The notes under the pieces: model-generated
Database searches by the model: none
What the model was told of the DNA's origin: nothing
Seen by the model: only the letters and a program-made list of their open reading frames with translations
Shown here: in pieces, positions 1 through 6,197 of the stretch
How positions within the stretch are numbered: position 1 is the first letter of the stretch
Layout of the letters: every line of letters begins with the position of its first letter
Program-made: the position numbers and the translations under genes
Assembly (NCBI GenBank): GCA_964499865.1
Contig: CAZCPY010000144.1
Span: 1 to 7,484 of the forward strand
Length of the DNA: 7,484 nucleotides
Reading direction: 5' to 3'
DNA from: JANOGU01 sp964499865
GTDB lineage: Bacteria; Pseudomonadota; Alphaproteobacteria; Rhodobacterales; Rhodobacteraceae

Positions 1-62
1 CGGCCTGCCACCCCTCACAAGGGTGAACAACCTGATGAGAACTCACAGCTAGACCTTGCGCC
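1..62 (+). promoter_or_regulatory. Upstream region of hemC with small dyads and a possible -10 element
   Basis: This short non-coding stretch holds two small inverted repeats: CCCT-CACA-AGGG (12-23) and TGAG-AA-CTCA (36-45). A possible -10 element, TAGACC (50-55), sits inside GCTAGACC and lies exactly 7 nt before the ATG, which together with the lack of a ribosome-binding site suggests a leaderless mRNA. No convincing -35 hexamer is visible. The start of this region may belong to the promoter of a gene beyond the left edge. Confidence 0.25.
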
Positions 63-1001
63 ATGACACGCCCCTCGCCCCAGGCCCCCCTGCGCATCGG
101 CACCCGCGGTTCGCCGCTGGCGCTGGCCCAGGCGCACGAGACCCGCGCCCGCCTGATGGCCGCCCACGGCCTGCCCGAGGCCGCCTTCGCCATCGTCGTC
201 ATCAAGACCACCGGCGACCGCGTGCTCGACCGCCCGCTGAAGGACATCGGCGGCAAGGGCCTGTTCACGCGGGAAATCGAGGATGCGCTGCTCGACGGCA
301 GCATCGACGTCGCGGTCCATTCGATGAAGGACATGCCGACGCTTCAGCCCGAGGGCCTGATGCTCGACGCCTACCTTCCGCGGGAAGACGTGCGCGACGC
401 CTTCGTCTCGCCTCTGGCCGAACGGCTGGCCGACCTGCCCCCGGGCGCGGTGGTGGGGTCGTCCTCGCTGCGCCGCAGGGCGCAACTGCGGCTGCGGCGG
501 CCGGACCTGACCCTCGTGGACTTCCGCGGCAACGTGCAGACGCGGATGCGCAAGCTGCAGGACGGCGTTGCGGCGGCGACCTTCCTCGCCATGGCGGGGC
601 TGAACCGGCTGGGGATGACGCAGGTCGCGCGGTCGGCGCTGGCGCCCGAAGAGATGCTTCCCGCCGTCGCGCAAGGCGCCATCGGCATCGAACGGCGCCG
701 CGGTGACACCGCCGCCGCCGCCCTGCTGGAGCCCCTGCACCACCGCGACACCGGCCTGCGGCTGGTCGCCGAACGCGCCTTCCTGCTGCGGCTGGACGGG
801 TCCTGCGAAACCCCCATCGCGGGGCTGGCGGTGCTGGAGGGCAATGACCTCTGGCTGCGCGGCGAACTCCTGCGGCCCGACGGGTCGGATGCGGTGGCGG
901 GCGACATCCGCGGCCCCGCCGACCGCGCGGCCGAGATCGGCACCGACCTCGCCGCGCGCCTGCTCGCACAGGCGGGCGCGGGGTTTTTTGCCGCCGCCTG
1001 A
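63..1001 (+). CDS. hemC: Hydroxymethylbilane synthase (porphobilinogen deaminase)
   Basis: This cytosolic enzyme joins four porphobilinogen molecules into hydroxymethylbilane, the precursor of uroporphyrinogen III for haem, sirohaem, cobalamin and bacteriochlorophyll. The 312-residue product has the usual family length. Visible signatures are RIGTRGSPLALAQ (residues 11-23), GGKGLFTREIEDALL (63-77), HSMKD (86-90; D90 corresponds to E. coli catalytic Asp84), GSSSLRRRAQL (132-142; cofactor-binding arginines), RGNVQTR (155-161) and GSCETPIAG (246-254), where Cys248 carries the dipyrromethane cofactor. The ATG at 63 puts the N-terminal RIGTRGS motif at the normal distance. No Shine-Dalgarno sequence precedes it. 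Six of its eight Phe codons are TTC; the last two are TTT TTT at 984-989, where a terminator-like hairpin overlaps the gene end. It converges on the LysR gene 5 bp away. Identity is secure. Confidence 0.97.
   Translation: MTRPSPQAPLRIGTRGSPLALAQAHETRARLMAAHGLPEAAFAIVVIKTTGDRVLDRPLKDIGGKGLFTREIEDALLDGSIDVAVHSMKDMPTLQPEGLMLDAYLPREDVRDAFVSPLAERLADLPPGAVVGSSSLRRRAQLRLRRPDLTLVDFRGNVQTRMRKLQDGVAAATFLAMAGLNRLGMTQVARSALAPEEMLPAVAQGAIGIERRRGDTAAAALLEPLHHRDTGLRLVAERAFLLRLDGSCETPIAGLAVLEGNDLWLRGELLRPDGSDAVAGDIRGPADRAAEIGTDLAARLLAQAGAGFFAAA
952..989 (+). terminator. Intrinsic-terminator-like hairpin inside the 3' end of hemC
   Basis: The stem pairs 952-962 with 969-981. It includes CGCCTG (957-962) against CAGGCG (969-974), a 6-nt loop (963-968) and a 2-nt GG bulge (975-976). 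The stem is followed by GG and a run of six T (984-989). This is a textbook rho-independent shape, but it ends 9 nt before the hemC stop codon (999-1001). The T run gives the only two TTT Phe codons in the gene, which suggests the T run is there for more than coding. Function is inferred. Confidence 0.45.
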
Positions 1002-1012
1002 CCCCCTCAGGC
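996..1012. terminator. Palindrome joining the stop codons of hemC and the LysR gene
   Basis: GCCTGA (996-1001), CCCCC loop, TCAGGC (1007-1012) form a perfect 6-bp stem. The left arm contains the hemC TGA and the right arm contains the TGA of the opposing LysR gene. It could act as a bidirectional RNA 3' end between the convergent genes, but no T run follows it on either strand, so a terminator role is weakly supported. Confidence 0.3.
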
Positions 1013-1939
1013 CGGAAGCACCAGCCCCTCGACCTGCGCCGCCAGGTCGGCGCGCATGCGGGCGATGATGAAATCGACGAACAGCCGGATCTTCGGGTCG
1101 CGCAGGCGGCTGTGCTGGGAAAGGCAGGTCAGCTGCGCGGGCAGGGGCGGTGTCGCCACCGCAACCGGCACCAGGCGCCCGGCGCGCAGGTGGTCGGCCA
1201 CCTCGAACACCGGTTTCATCACGATCCCCCGCCCCGACAGCGCCCAGCCGGTCAGCACGTCGCCGTCGTCGGACTCGAACGGCCCGCCGATCTCGAACCG
1301 CCGCGGGCCTTGCGCGGTGACCAGCGTCCACTGGAATTCCTTGGCGCCGGGAAAGCGCAGGTTCAGGCAGTCGTGCCGGTCGGCCACCAGCGCCGCCCCG
1401 TCCGCAGGCATCCCTCGCCGCGCAACATACTCCGGTGCCGCGCACAAAAGCCGCGGGCAATCCGCCACCAGCCGCATCTTCAGCGTCGAATCCTCCAGCA
1501 GCCCGAGGTGGAACACCAAGTCCAGCCCCTCGGCCATCAGGTCGGGGTTGCGGTCCGACAGGCGCAGGCGCAGGTCGATCAGCGGCCAGGCGTCCTTGAA
1601 GACGGGCACATGCGGCGCGATGAACCGCCGCCCGATGCCGAGCGGCGCCGCGACATGGATCGACCCGCGCGGGTTCTGCGTGACATCCATCACCGCCGCC
1701 TCCGCCTCGTCGATCGCCTCCAGCACGCGGCGCGCGCCGTCGTAGAACAGCCGGCCGTTTTCCGTGGCCGTCAGCGACCGCGTGGTGCGGTTGAACAGCC
1801 GCACGCCCAGGTGCTTTTCCAGATCCGAGATGCGGGCCGAGGCCACGGCGGCCGAGGTGCGCTGGTCGCGGGCGGCGGCCGACATCGAGCCGAGCTCGAA
1901 CACGCGCACGAACATGCGCAGGTTGTTGACATAGGACAC
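1007..1939 (-). CDS. LysR-family transcriptional regulator
   Basis: The 310-residue product has standard LysR-family length and layout. An N-terminal winged helix-turn-helix covers about residues 5-64, with AAARDQRTSAAVASARISDL followed by the typical LGVRLFNRTTRSL (44-56). A linker helix follows, then a periplasmic-binding-protein-like effector domain from about 90 to 300, resembling the CrgA-like branch of short LysR regulators. The start is GTG at 1939, preceded by a purine-rich AGGGGCGG stretch. The gene is divergent from puuD with 126 bp between starts, the classic arrangement of a LysR regulator and its target. Control of puuD in response to urate or another purine is therefore likely but inferred; the effector cannot be read from sequence. 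The stop lies 5 bp from the hemC stop on the opposite strand. Confidence 0.93.
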   Translation of the reverse strand: MSYVNNLRMFVRVFELGSMSAAARDQRTSAAVASARISDLEKHLGVRLFNRTTRSLTATENGRLFYDGARRVLEAIDEAEAAVMDVTQNPRGSIHVAAPLGIGRRFIAPHVPVFKDAWPLIDLRLRLSDRNPDLMAEGLDLVFHLGLLEDSTLKMRLVADCPRLLCAAPEYVARRGMPADGAALVADRHDCLNLRFPGAKEFQWTLVTAQGPRRFEIGGPFESDDGDVLTGWALSGRGIVMKPVFEVADHLRAGRLVPVAVATPPLPAQLTCLSQHSRLRDPKIRLFVDFIIARMRADLAAQVEGLVLPA

Positions 1940-2065
1940 CCGCCCCTGCCCTTTCCGCAGGCATCCGCATTATCGGCCCGCGTTTGAAAGTGATCCGTCA
2001 TTTGAAGGAATAGCAGGAAAGTCGCGGGACAGGTAGCCTTTCACCCGAAACCGGAGGGGCCGCGC
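1940..2065. promoter_or_regulatory. Divergent regulatory region between the LysR gene and puuD
   Basis: This 126-bp gap must hold both promoters. It contains a direct repeat TTTGAAAG (1983-1990) and TTTGAAGG (2001-2008), 18 bp apart start to start, enclosing the small dyad TGA-TCCG-TCA (1991-2000). A possible -10 for the LysR gene, GATAAT on the minus strand (1969-1974), lies about 30 bp before its GTG, without a clear -35 partner. An ideal LysR T-N11-A dyad was not found. The repeats are candidate regulator contacts. Confidence 0.4.
2053..2057 (+). promoter_or_regulatory. Shine-Dalgarno sequence of puuD
   Basis: GGAGG is followed by an 8-nt gap before the ATG at 2066. It fixes the puuD start and contrasts with hemC and the photolyase gene, which have none. 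Confidence 0.75.
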
Positions 2066-3307
2066 ATGTATGACTGGATGGCGCTTTGGGAATGGGTCGG
2101 GATCGGCCTGCGCTGGCTGCATGTCATCACCGCCATCGCCTGGATCGGGTCGTCCTTCTACTTCGTGGCGCTCGACCTCGGCCTGCGCCAGACGCCGTCG
2201 CTGCCCCCCCTGGCGCATGGCGAGGAATGGCAGGTGCATGGCGGCGGTTTCTACCACGTCAACAAGTATCTGGTCGCGCCCGAGGCGATGCCCGACCACC
2301 TGACCTGGTTCAAATGGGAAAGCTACGCCACCTGGCTGTCGGGCTTCGCCATGCTGGTCGTGGTCTACTACCTCGGCGCCGAGCTGTTCCTGATCGACCC
2401 CACGGTGCTGGAGCTGACCGTGGCGCAGGCGGTGGCGATCTCCGTGGCGTCGCTCGCCTTCGGCTGGATCGCCTACAACACGATCTGCAAGACCTTCGTG
2501 AACGCCGACCAGACGGTGCTGATGGGCGCGCTGTTCGTCGTGCTGGTGGGGATGAGCTGGTTCTACACCCAGGTCTTCTCGGGCCGCGCCGCGATGCTGC
2601 ACCTCGGCGCCTTCACCGCGACGATCATGAGCGCGAATGTCTTCTTCATCATCATGCCGAACCAGCGCATCGTGGTGGCCGACCTCACGGCCGGGCGAAA
2701 GCCCGACCCGAAATACGGCAAGATCGCCAAGCAGCGCAGCACGCACAACAACTACCTGACGCTGCCGGTCCTGTTCCTGATGCTGTCGAACCACTATCCG
2801 CTGGTTTTCGCGACCGAATACAACTGGATCATCGCAAGCCTCGTGTTCCTGATGGGGGTGTCGATCCGCCACTGGTTCAACACCCGCCATGCCCGCAAGG
2901 GCAACCCGCACTGGACCTGGGCGGTGACCGCACTCCTGTTCCTCGCCATCGCCTGGCTGTCGACCGCGCCGATGCGCCGCGCGCCCGCCGAGGCCGGACC
3001 GCAGGCCGCCCTGCCGCCCTTCGCCGCCGCCCTTGCCGCGGCGCCGGGGTTCGACGCGGTGACCTCGATCGTGCAGGGCCGCTGTTCGATGTGCCACGCG
3101 CGGGAACCCGCCTGGGACGGCATGCTCTGGCCACCCAGGGGCGTGGTGCTGGAAACCCCCGACGACATCGCCCGCGAGGCGCGGCGCATCTACCTGCAGG
3201 CAGGCCTCAGCCGCGCGATGCCGCCGGGGAACCTGAGCTACATGGAGCCGGCGGAACGCGCCCGCATCGTGGACTGGTTCCGCGCCGGCAGCGCCTCAGG
3301 CGGCTGA
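2066..3307 (+). CDS. puuD: PuuD-type membrane urate oxidase with C-terminal cytochrome c domain
   Basis: PuuD proteins oxidise urate to 5-hydroxyisourate and pass the electrons to cytochrome c instead of making hydrogen peroxide as soluble uricase does. The 413-residue product has the family architecture: a DUF989 (urate oxidase N-terminal) membrane domain over about residues 1-300, then a class I cytochrome c domain. Eight hydrophobic segments are visible near 13-35, 88-109, 117-138, 152-170, 177-198, 230-248, 252-269 and 284-300. Conserved-looking stretches include WLHVITAIAWIGSSFYF (17-33), HGGGFYHVNKY (58-68) and HNNYLTLPVLFLMLSNHYP (227-245). The haem site is CSMCH (340-344) with Met385 in AMPPGNL as likely axial ligand. 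There is no cleavable signal peptide; the haem domain probably reaches the periplasm through the last membrane helix. It has a strong ribosome-binding site, diverges from a LysR gene, and overlaps the end of the Xre gene by 12 bp. Confidence 0.92.
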   Translation: MYDWMALWEWVGIGLRWLHVITAIAWIGSSFYFVALDLGLRQTPSLPPLAHGEEWQVHGGGFYHVNKYLVAPEAMPDHLTWFKWESYATWLSGFAMLVVVYYLGAELFLIDPTVLELTVAQAVAISVASLAFGWIAYNTICKTFVNADQTVLMGALFVVLVGMSWFYTQVFSGRAAMLHLGAFTATIMSANVFFIIMPNQRIVVADLTAGRKPDPKYGKIAKQRSTHNNYLTLPVLFLMLSNHYPLVFATEYNWIIASLVFLMGVSIRHWFNTRHARKGNPHWTWAVTALLFLAIAWLSTAPMRRAPAEAGPQAALPPFAAALAAAPGFDAVTSIVQGRCSMCHAREPAWDGMLWPPRGVVLETPDDIAREARRIYLQAGLSRAMPPGNLSYMEPAERARIVDWFRAGSASGG

Positions 3308-4537
3308 CAGGATCGAGGGCTCGCGCCGGGCCGGGCAGGCCTCGCGCGGGCAGATGCGGCAGGATCCCCCGACCGGCAGGGCGGGGCCCGACGCAGTGCC
3401 CGGCGCGGGTCCCACCAGCATCGCCGCGCGCCGCAGGTCCGGGCCGCCCCAGACGGCCGCGGGCAGCACCTCGCCGATGGCGCGCAGGCGGAACCGGCGG
3501 GGCACGTCGCCCGGCACCTCCGCGAGCACCTCGACCGCCACGCCGGGCCGCGCAAGCGCGGCATACAGCGGCCAGAGCGGACAGCCCGCGCCCTGCCGCG
3601 GCAGGGGAAAGCCGGGGCTTTCCTTCCACAGGGTCAGCGCCCCCGCGCCGTCGCAGACGACGAGGCCTTCCGTCGCACCCGGCCGCAAAGCCAGCCGCCG
3701 CATCGCCGCCACGGCCGATGCCCCCGTCGCCGAAGCCAGCCGCAGCGGATCGTCCCCCGGTGCCTCGACCGCCGCATCGGGCATGGCCGCCCGGTCGGCC
3801 GCCAGGTCCGCCGCGATCCCCGCCGCCAGCCGTCGCGCGGCCCCCGAGGCCAGCGCCTCGGGCTCGGGCGCCCCGGCCCAGTCGTTCGCTGCAAAGGCCG
3901 CCAGCGCCTCTTCCAGCGGCGCCACGGCCACCTGCGCATCCGCGGCCCCGGGCGCGTCCAGATAGGCCACCAGCGCCTCGGCCCCCGCCGCCAGCCGCGC
4001 GCTGTCGGCGTTCAGGTTGGCCAGGAACCGCGCCCGCCAGTCGGGCGCGATGTCGGGCGTTTCGGCCAGGATCGCCGCCGTGGCGCGCACGGCGGATGTG
4101 GCCGACAGCACCTCGTGCAGCGCCGCCGAAAGGTGCGGGTCCTGCCCCAGCCGGTCGTTCAGCGCACCCACCAGCCGCTCCAGCCCCCCGATCCGCGCGG
4201 CCTGCCGCACCACGAGGTCGGCCCAGCCGGGATGCCGCGCCACGAAGTCGTCGAGTTGCCGCAGGTCGGGGCGCACTTCGGGCGGCGCCTCGGCGGCGGC
4301 GGCGCGCAGCGCCAGCGTCCGCCCGCGCTCGGGCCCTTCGGCCAGCACCTGCACCGGCTCGCCCAGGGCCGCTGCCAGCCGTTGCAGCAGGTCGCGGCCC
4401 ACGCGGCGGCGGTTGTGCTCGATCAGGTTGAGGTAGGACGCCGAAACGCCGACCTGGCGCGCCAGGTCCGCCTGCCGCAGCCCCAGCGCCTGCCGGCGTT
4501 CCCGCAGCCGCAACCCGGTCAGGGGAGAGATTGCCAC
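3296..4537 (-). CDS. Xre-family regulator with C-terminal DUF2083-like (short-chain acyl-CoA regulator) domain
   Basis: The 413-residue product starts with a clear Xre/Cro-type helix-turn-helix (about residues 10-63; core LRQADLARQVGVSASYLNLI). The C-terminal region (about 270-413) resembles the DUF2083 domain of regulators such as RamB, PrpR and ScfR, which sense short-chain acyl-CoAs or propionate/acetate metabolism. It carries CxxCxxxxC (Cys393, 396, 401) near the end, plus Cys295 and Cys319. The HExxH of the IrrE-like peptidase domain common in relatives is absent. Residues about 130-194 instead look like a two-helix hairpin with HEVLSATSAV at 141-150. The start is GTG at 4537, just downstream of an in-frame stop (4550-4552), with GGAGG 4 nt before it. 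It is divergent from the photolyase gene, and its own promoter overlaps a perfect dyad, suggesting self-regulation. Family assignment is good; the ligand is unknown. Confidence 0.85.
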   Translation of the reverse strand: MAISPLTGLRLRERRQALGLRQADLARQVGVSASYLNLIEHNRRRVGRDLLQRLAAALGEPVQVLAEGPERGRTLALRAAAAEAPPEVRPDLRQLDDFVARHPGWADLVVRQAARIGGLERLVGALNDRLGQDPHLSAALHEVLSATSAVRATAAILAETPDIAPDWRARFLANLNADSARLAAGAEALVAYLDAPGAADAQVAVAPLEEALAAFAANDWAGAPEPEALASGAARRLAAGIAADLAADRAAMPDAAVEAPGDDPLRLASATGASAVAAMRRLALRPGATEGLVVCDGAGALTLWKESPGFPLPRQGAGCPLWPLYAALARPGVAVEVLAEVPGDVPRRFRLRAIGEVLPAAVWGGPDLRRAAMLVGPAPGTASGPALPVGGSCRICPREACPARREPSILSAA

Positions 4538-4541
4538 GCAG

Positions 4542-4546
4542 CCTCC
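4542..4546 (-). promoter_or_regulatory. Shine-Dalgarno sequence of the Xre gene
   Basis: GGAGG on the minus strand lies 4 nt upstream of the GTG start. The spacing is slightly short, but with a stop codon just upstream in the same frame it supports this GTG as the start. Confidence 0.55.
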
Positions 4547-4563
4547 ATGTCAACGGCGAACGC

Positions 4564-4606
4564 CATGACTTGTCATGCACTTTACCGGCAACCGATCACT
4601 TCACAA
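4564..4606 (-). promoter_or_regulatory. Promoter with overlapping operator-like dyad for the Xre gene
   Basis: On the minus strand, a -35 candidate TTGTGA (4601-4606), a 16-bp spacer and a -10 candidate TAAAGT (4579-4584) form a plausible sigma70-type promoter (4/6 matches in each box). Directly downstream, across the expected transcription start, lies CATGAC-TT-GTCATG (4564-4577), a perfect 6-bp inverted repeat. A dimeric repressor there would block the promoter. On the plus strand the same dyad contains TTGTCA (4570-4575), so it could also affect the photolyase gene. Confidence 0.5.
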
Positions 4607-4622
4607 GGCATTCCGCCGCGCC

Positions 4623-4657
4623 TTGCGCCGCCACGTCCGCCACCTATCTGCCCGGCC
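4623..4657 (+). promoter_or_regulatory. Candidate leaderless promoter of the photolyase gene
   Basis: TTGCGC (4623-4628), a 16-bp spacer and TATCTG (4645-4650) lie 7 nt before the ATG at 4658. Transcription would start at or next to the ATG. No Shine-Dalgarno sequence is present, which fits a leaderless mRNA. The same spacing recurs before the DUF2256 gene. Confidence 0.4.
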
Positions 4658-6166
4658 ATGGCCTCGATCGTCTGGTTCAAGCGCGACCTGCGTGCCGCCG
4701 ACCACCCGGCGCTGGCGCGGGCCGCCGCGCGCGGGCCGGTCCTGCCGCTCTACATCGCCGACCCGGCCGCCTGGGGCGGCGCGGAAGCCTCGGGGCGCCA
4801 GTGGGATTTCGTGGCCGAAAGCCTTGCCGAGCTGCGCGCGGCGCTGGCGCGGCTGGGCGCACCCCTCGTCGTCCGGCAGGGCGAGGCGGTGGCCGTGCTG
4901 GCCGACCTCTGCCGCCGGCACCGCATCACGCAGCTTTTCAGCCACGAGGAAACCGGCACGCTTGCCACCTTCGCCCGCGACCGCGCCGTCGGCGCCTGGG
5001 CGCGCGGCGCGGGCGTCGCCTGGGAGGAACTGCCGCAGACCGGCGTCATCCGCCGCCTGGCGCACCGCAGCGGCTGGGCCGCGCGGCGCGATGCCTTCAT
5101 CGCCGCGCCCTTCGCCCCGACCCCGGCGCTGACCGCCGTGCCGGGCGTCGACCCCGGCCCGATCCCTGCCACCGAGGGGCTCGGCCTGCCGCCCGACCCC
5201 TGCCCCGGCCGCCAGCCCGGCGGGCGCGCCGCGGGCCTGCGGCTGCTCGACAGCTTCCTGTCCGCCCGCGGCGCCCCCTACCGCCGCGCGATGTCCAGCC
5301 CCGGCCCGGGCGCCGAGGCCTGCTCGCGCCTGTCGCCGCACCTGGCCTGGGGCACGCTGTCGGGGCGCGAGGTCGTCCGGGCCACGGCGCACAGGCAGCA
5401 GGAGCGCCCCGGCGGCCCCTGGGGCGGCAGCCTTGCGGCCTTCCAGGCGCGGCTCGCCTGGCGCGACCACTTTGCGCAAAAGCTGGAGGACGCGCCCGAC
5501 ATCGAGGCCCGTGCCCTGCACCCGGCGACCGAGACGCTCTGCGGCCCCGCCGACCCCGACCGCCTTGGCGCCTGGGACCAGGGCCGCACCGGCCTGCCCT
5601 TTGCGGATGCCTGCATGCGGTCGCTGATCGCCACCGGCTGGCTCAACTTCCGCATGCGGGCGATGCTGGTCAGCCTGGGCTGCCACCTGCTGGGGCTGGA
5701 CTGGCGGGTGACGGGGCCGGTGCTGGCGCGGCGCTTCACCGACTTCGACCCCGGCATCCACTGGCCGCAGATGCAGATGCAGGCGGGCGCCACGGGGATC
5801 AACACCCTGCGCATCTACAACCCGGTCAAGCAGGGCCGGGACCAGGACCCTGACGGCGCCTTCACCCGGGCCTGGGTGCCGGAACTGGCGGCCGTGCCGG
5901 ATCACCTGCTGCAGACGCCCTGGGCCCGGGGCGAGGTGCCGGGCTACCCGGCCCCGGTCGTGGACCCCCGCGCCGCGGCGGCAGAGGCCCGCGAAAGGCT
6001 CTGGGGCCTGCGCCGGCAAAGCGGCTTTGCCGCCGAAGCCGCCCGCGTCGCCCTGCGCCACGCCAGCCGCAGGGACCCCCGCTTCGTCGACGACCGCGTG
6101 CCCCGGAACCGGCGCCCGAAGCCGCCCCCGGCCCAGACCGCCTTCGACTTCGGCGAGGCCCCTTGA
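4658..6166 (+). CDS. Photolyase/cryptochrome-family flavoprotein
   Basis: The 502-residue product matches the DNA photolyase/cryptochrome family. The N-terminal alpha/beta antenna domain (about 1-130) opens with IVWFKRDLRAADHPAL (4-19); the helical FAD-binding domain (about 200-480) includes RLSPHLAWGTLSGRE (224-238), WRDHFAQKL (268-276), AWDQGRTGLPFADACMRSL (305-323), TGWLNFRMRAML (326-337) and GINTLRIYNPVKQG (380-393). Typical members bind FAD and use blue light to split cyclobutane pyrimidine dimers. The PGIHWPQMQMQ stretch (365-375) differs from the NNGGWQW of E. coli PhrB, so this is a different branch and the reaction is not certain. E. coli Trp306 appears replaced by Gly296 or Cys295. 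The cysteines do not show the pattern of iron-sulfur photolyases. Start chosen at 4658 because it puts the WFKRDLR motif at the N-terminus; upstream frame is non-homologous. DUF2256 follows after 31 bp. Confidence 0.9.
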   Translation: MASIVWFKRDLRAADHPALARAAARGPVLPLYIADPAAWGGAEASGRQWDFVAESLAELRAALARLGAPLVVRQGEAVAVLADLCRRHRITQLFSHEETGTLATFARDRAVGAWARGAGVAWEELPQTGVIRRLAHRSGWAARRDAFIAAPFAPTPALTAVPGVDPGPIPATEGLGLPPDPCPGRQPGGRAAGLRLLDSFLSARGAPYRRAMSSPGPGAEACSRLSPHLAWGTLSGREVVRATAHRQQERPGGPWGGSLAAFQARLAWRDHFAQKLEDAPDIEARALHPATETLCGPADPDRLGAWDQGRTGLPFADACMRSLIATGWLNFRMRAMLVSLGCHLLGLDWRVTGPVLARRFTDFDPGIHWPQMQMQAGATGINTLRIYNPVKQGRDQDPDGAFTRAWVPELAAVPDHLLQTPWARGEVPGYPAPVVDPRAAAAEARERLWGLRRQSGFAAEAARVALRHASRRDPRFVDDRVPRNRRPKPPPAQTAFDFGEAP

Positions 6167-6197
6167 CCCGCGGCGCCCGCCCGCCATCTGCGCCCGC
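6163..6197 (+). promoter_or_regulatory. Candidate leaderless promoter of the DUF2256 gene
   Basis: TTGACC (6163-6168), a 16-bp spacer and CATCTG (6185-6190) lie 7 nt before the ATG at 6198. The -35 overlaps the stop codon of the photolyase gene. There is no ribosome-binding site. Spacing is identical to that in front of the photolyase gene. Confidence 0.4.

Noticed and set aside
984..989. T6 as a programmed frameshift or slippage site in hemC
   Set aside because: It is only a few codons from the end and a shifted product would add nothing recognisable; the terminator reading fits better.
15..1970. Long open frame on the minus strand across hemC and the LysR gene (651 codons)
   Set aside because: It is out of frame with two clearly recognised genes and gives a low-complexity Ala/Arg/Gly-rich product, as expected for shadows in GC-rich DNA.
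1991..1996. TGATCC as a -35 element of an RpoE-type promoter for puuD
   Set aside because: No matching -10 element was found at the expected distance.
3292..3302. CGCC-TCA-GGCG as a terminator for puuD or the Xre gene
   Set aside because: A 4-bp stem with a 3-nt loop and no T run is too weak.
2086..4431. 781-codon plus-strand open frame across puuD and the Xre gene
   Set aside because: The product is Pro/Arg/Ala-rich with no domain, while puuD and the Xre gene have clear families in other frames.
4115..4657. N-terminal extension of the photolyase by about 181 codons
   Set aside because: It runs antisense through the Xre gene and has no photolyase-like sequence; the WFKRDLR motif at 4658 marks the true N-terminus.
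4658..6166. Iron-sulfur bacterial cryptochrome/photolyase (CryB/PhrB type)
   Set aside because: The scattered cysteines (85, 182, 222, 295, 319, 342) do not match the clustered C-terminal ligands I would expect, and the motifs fit the classical FAD-binding domain.
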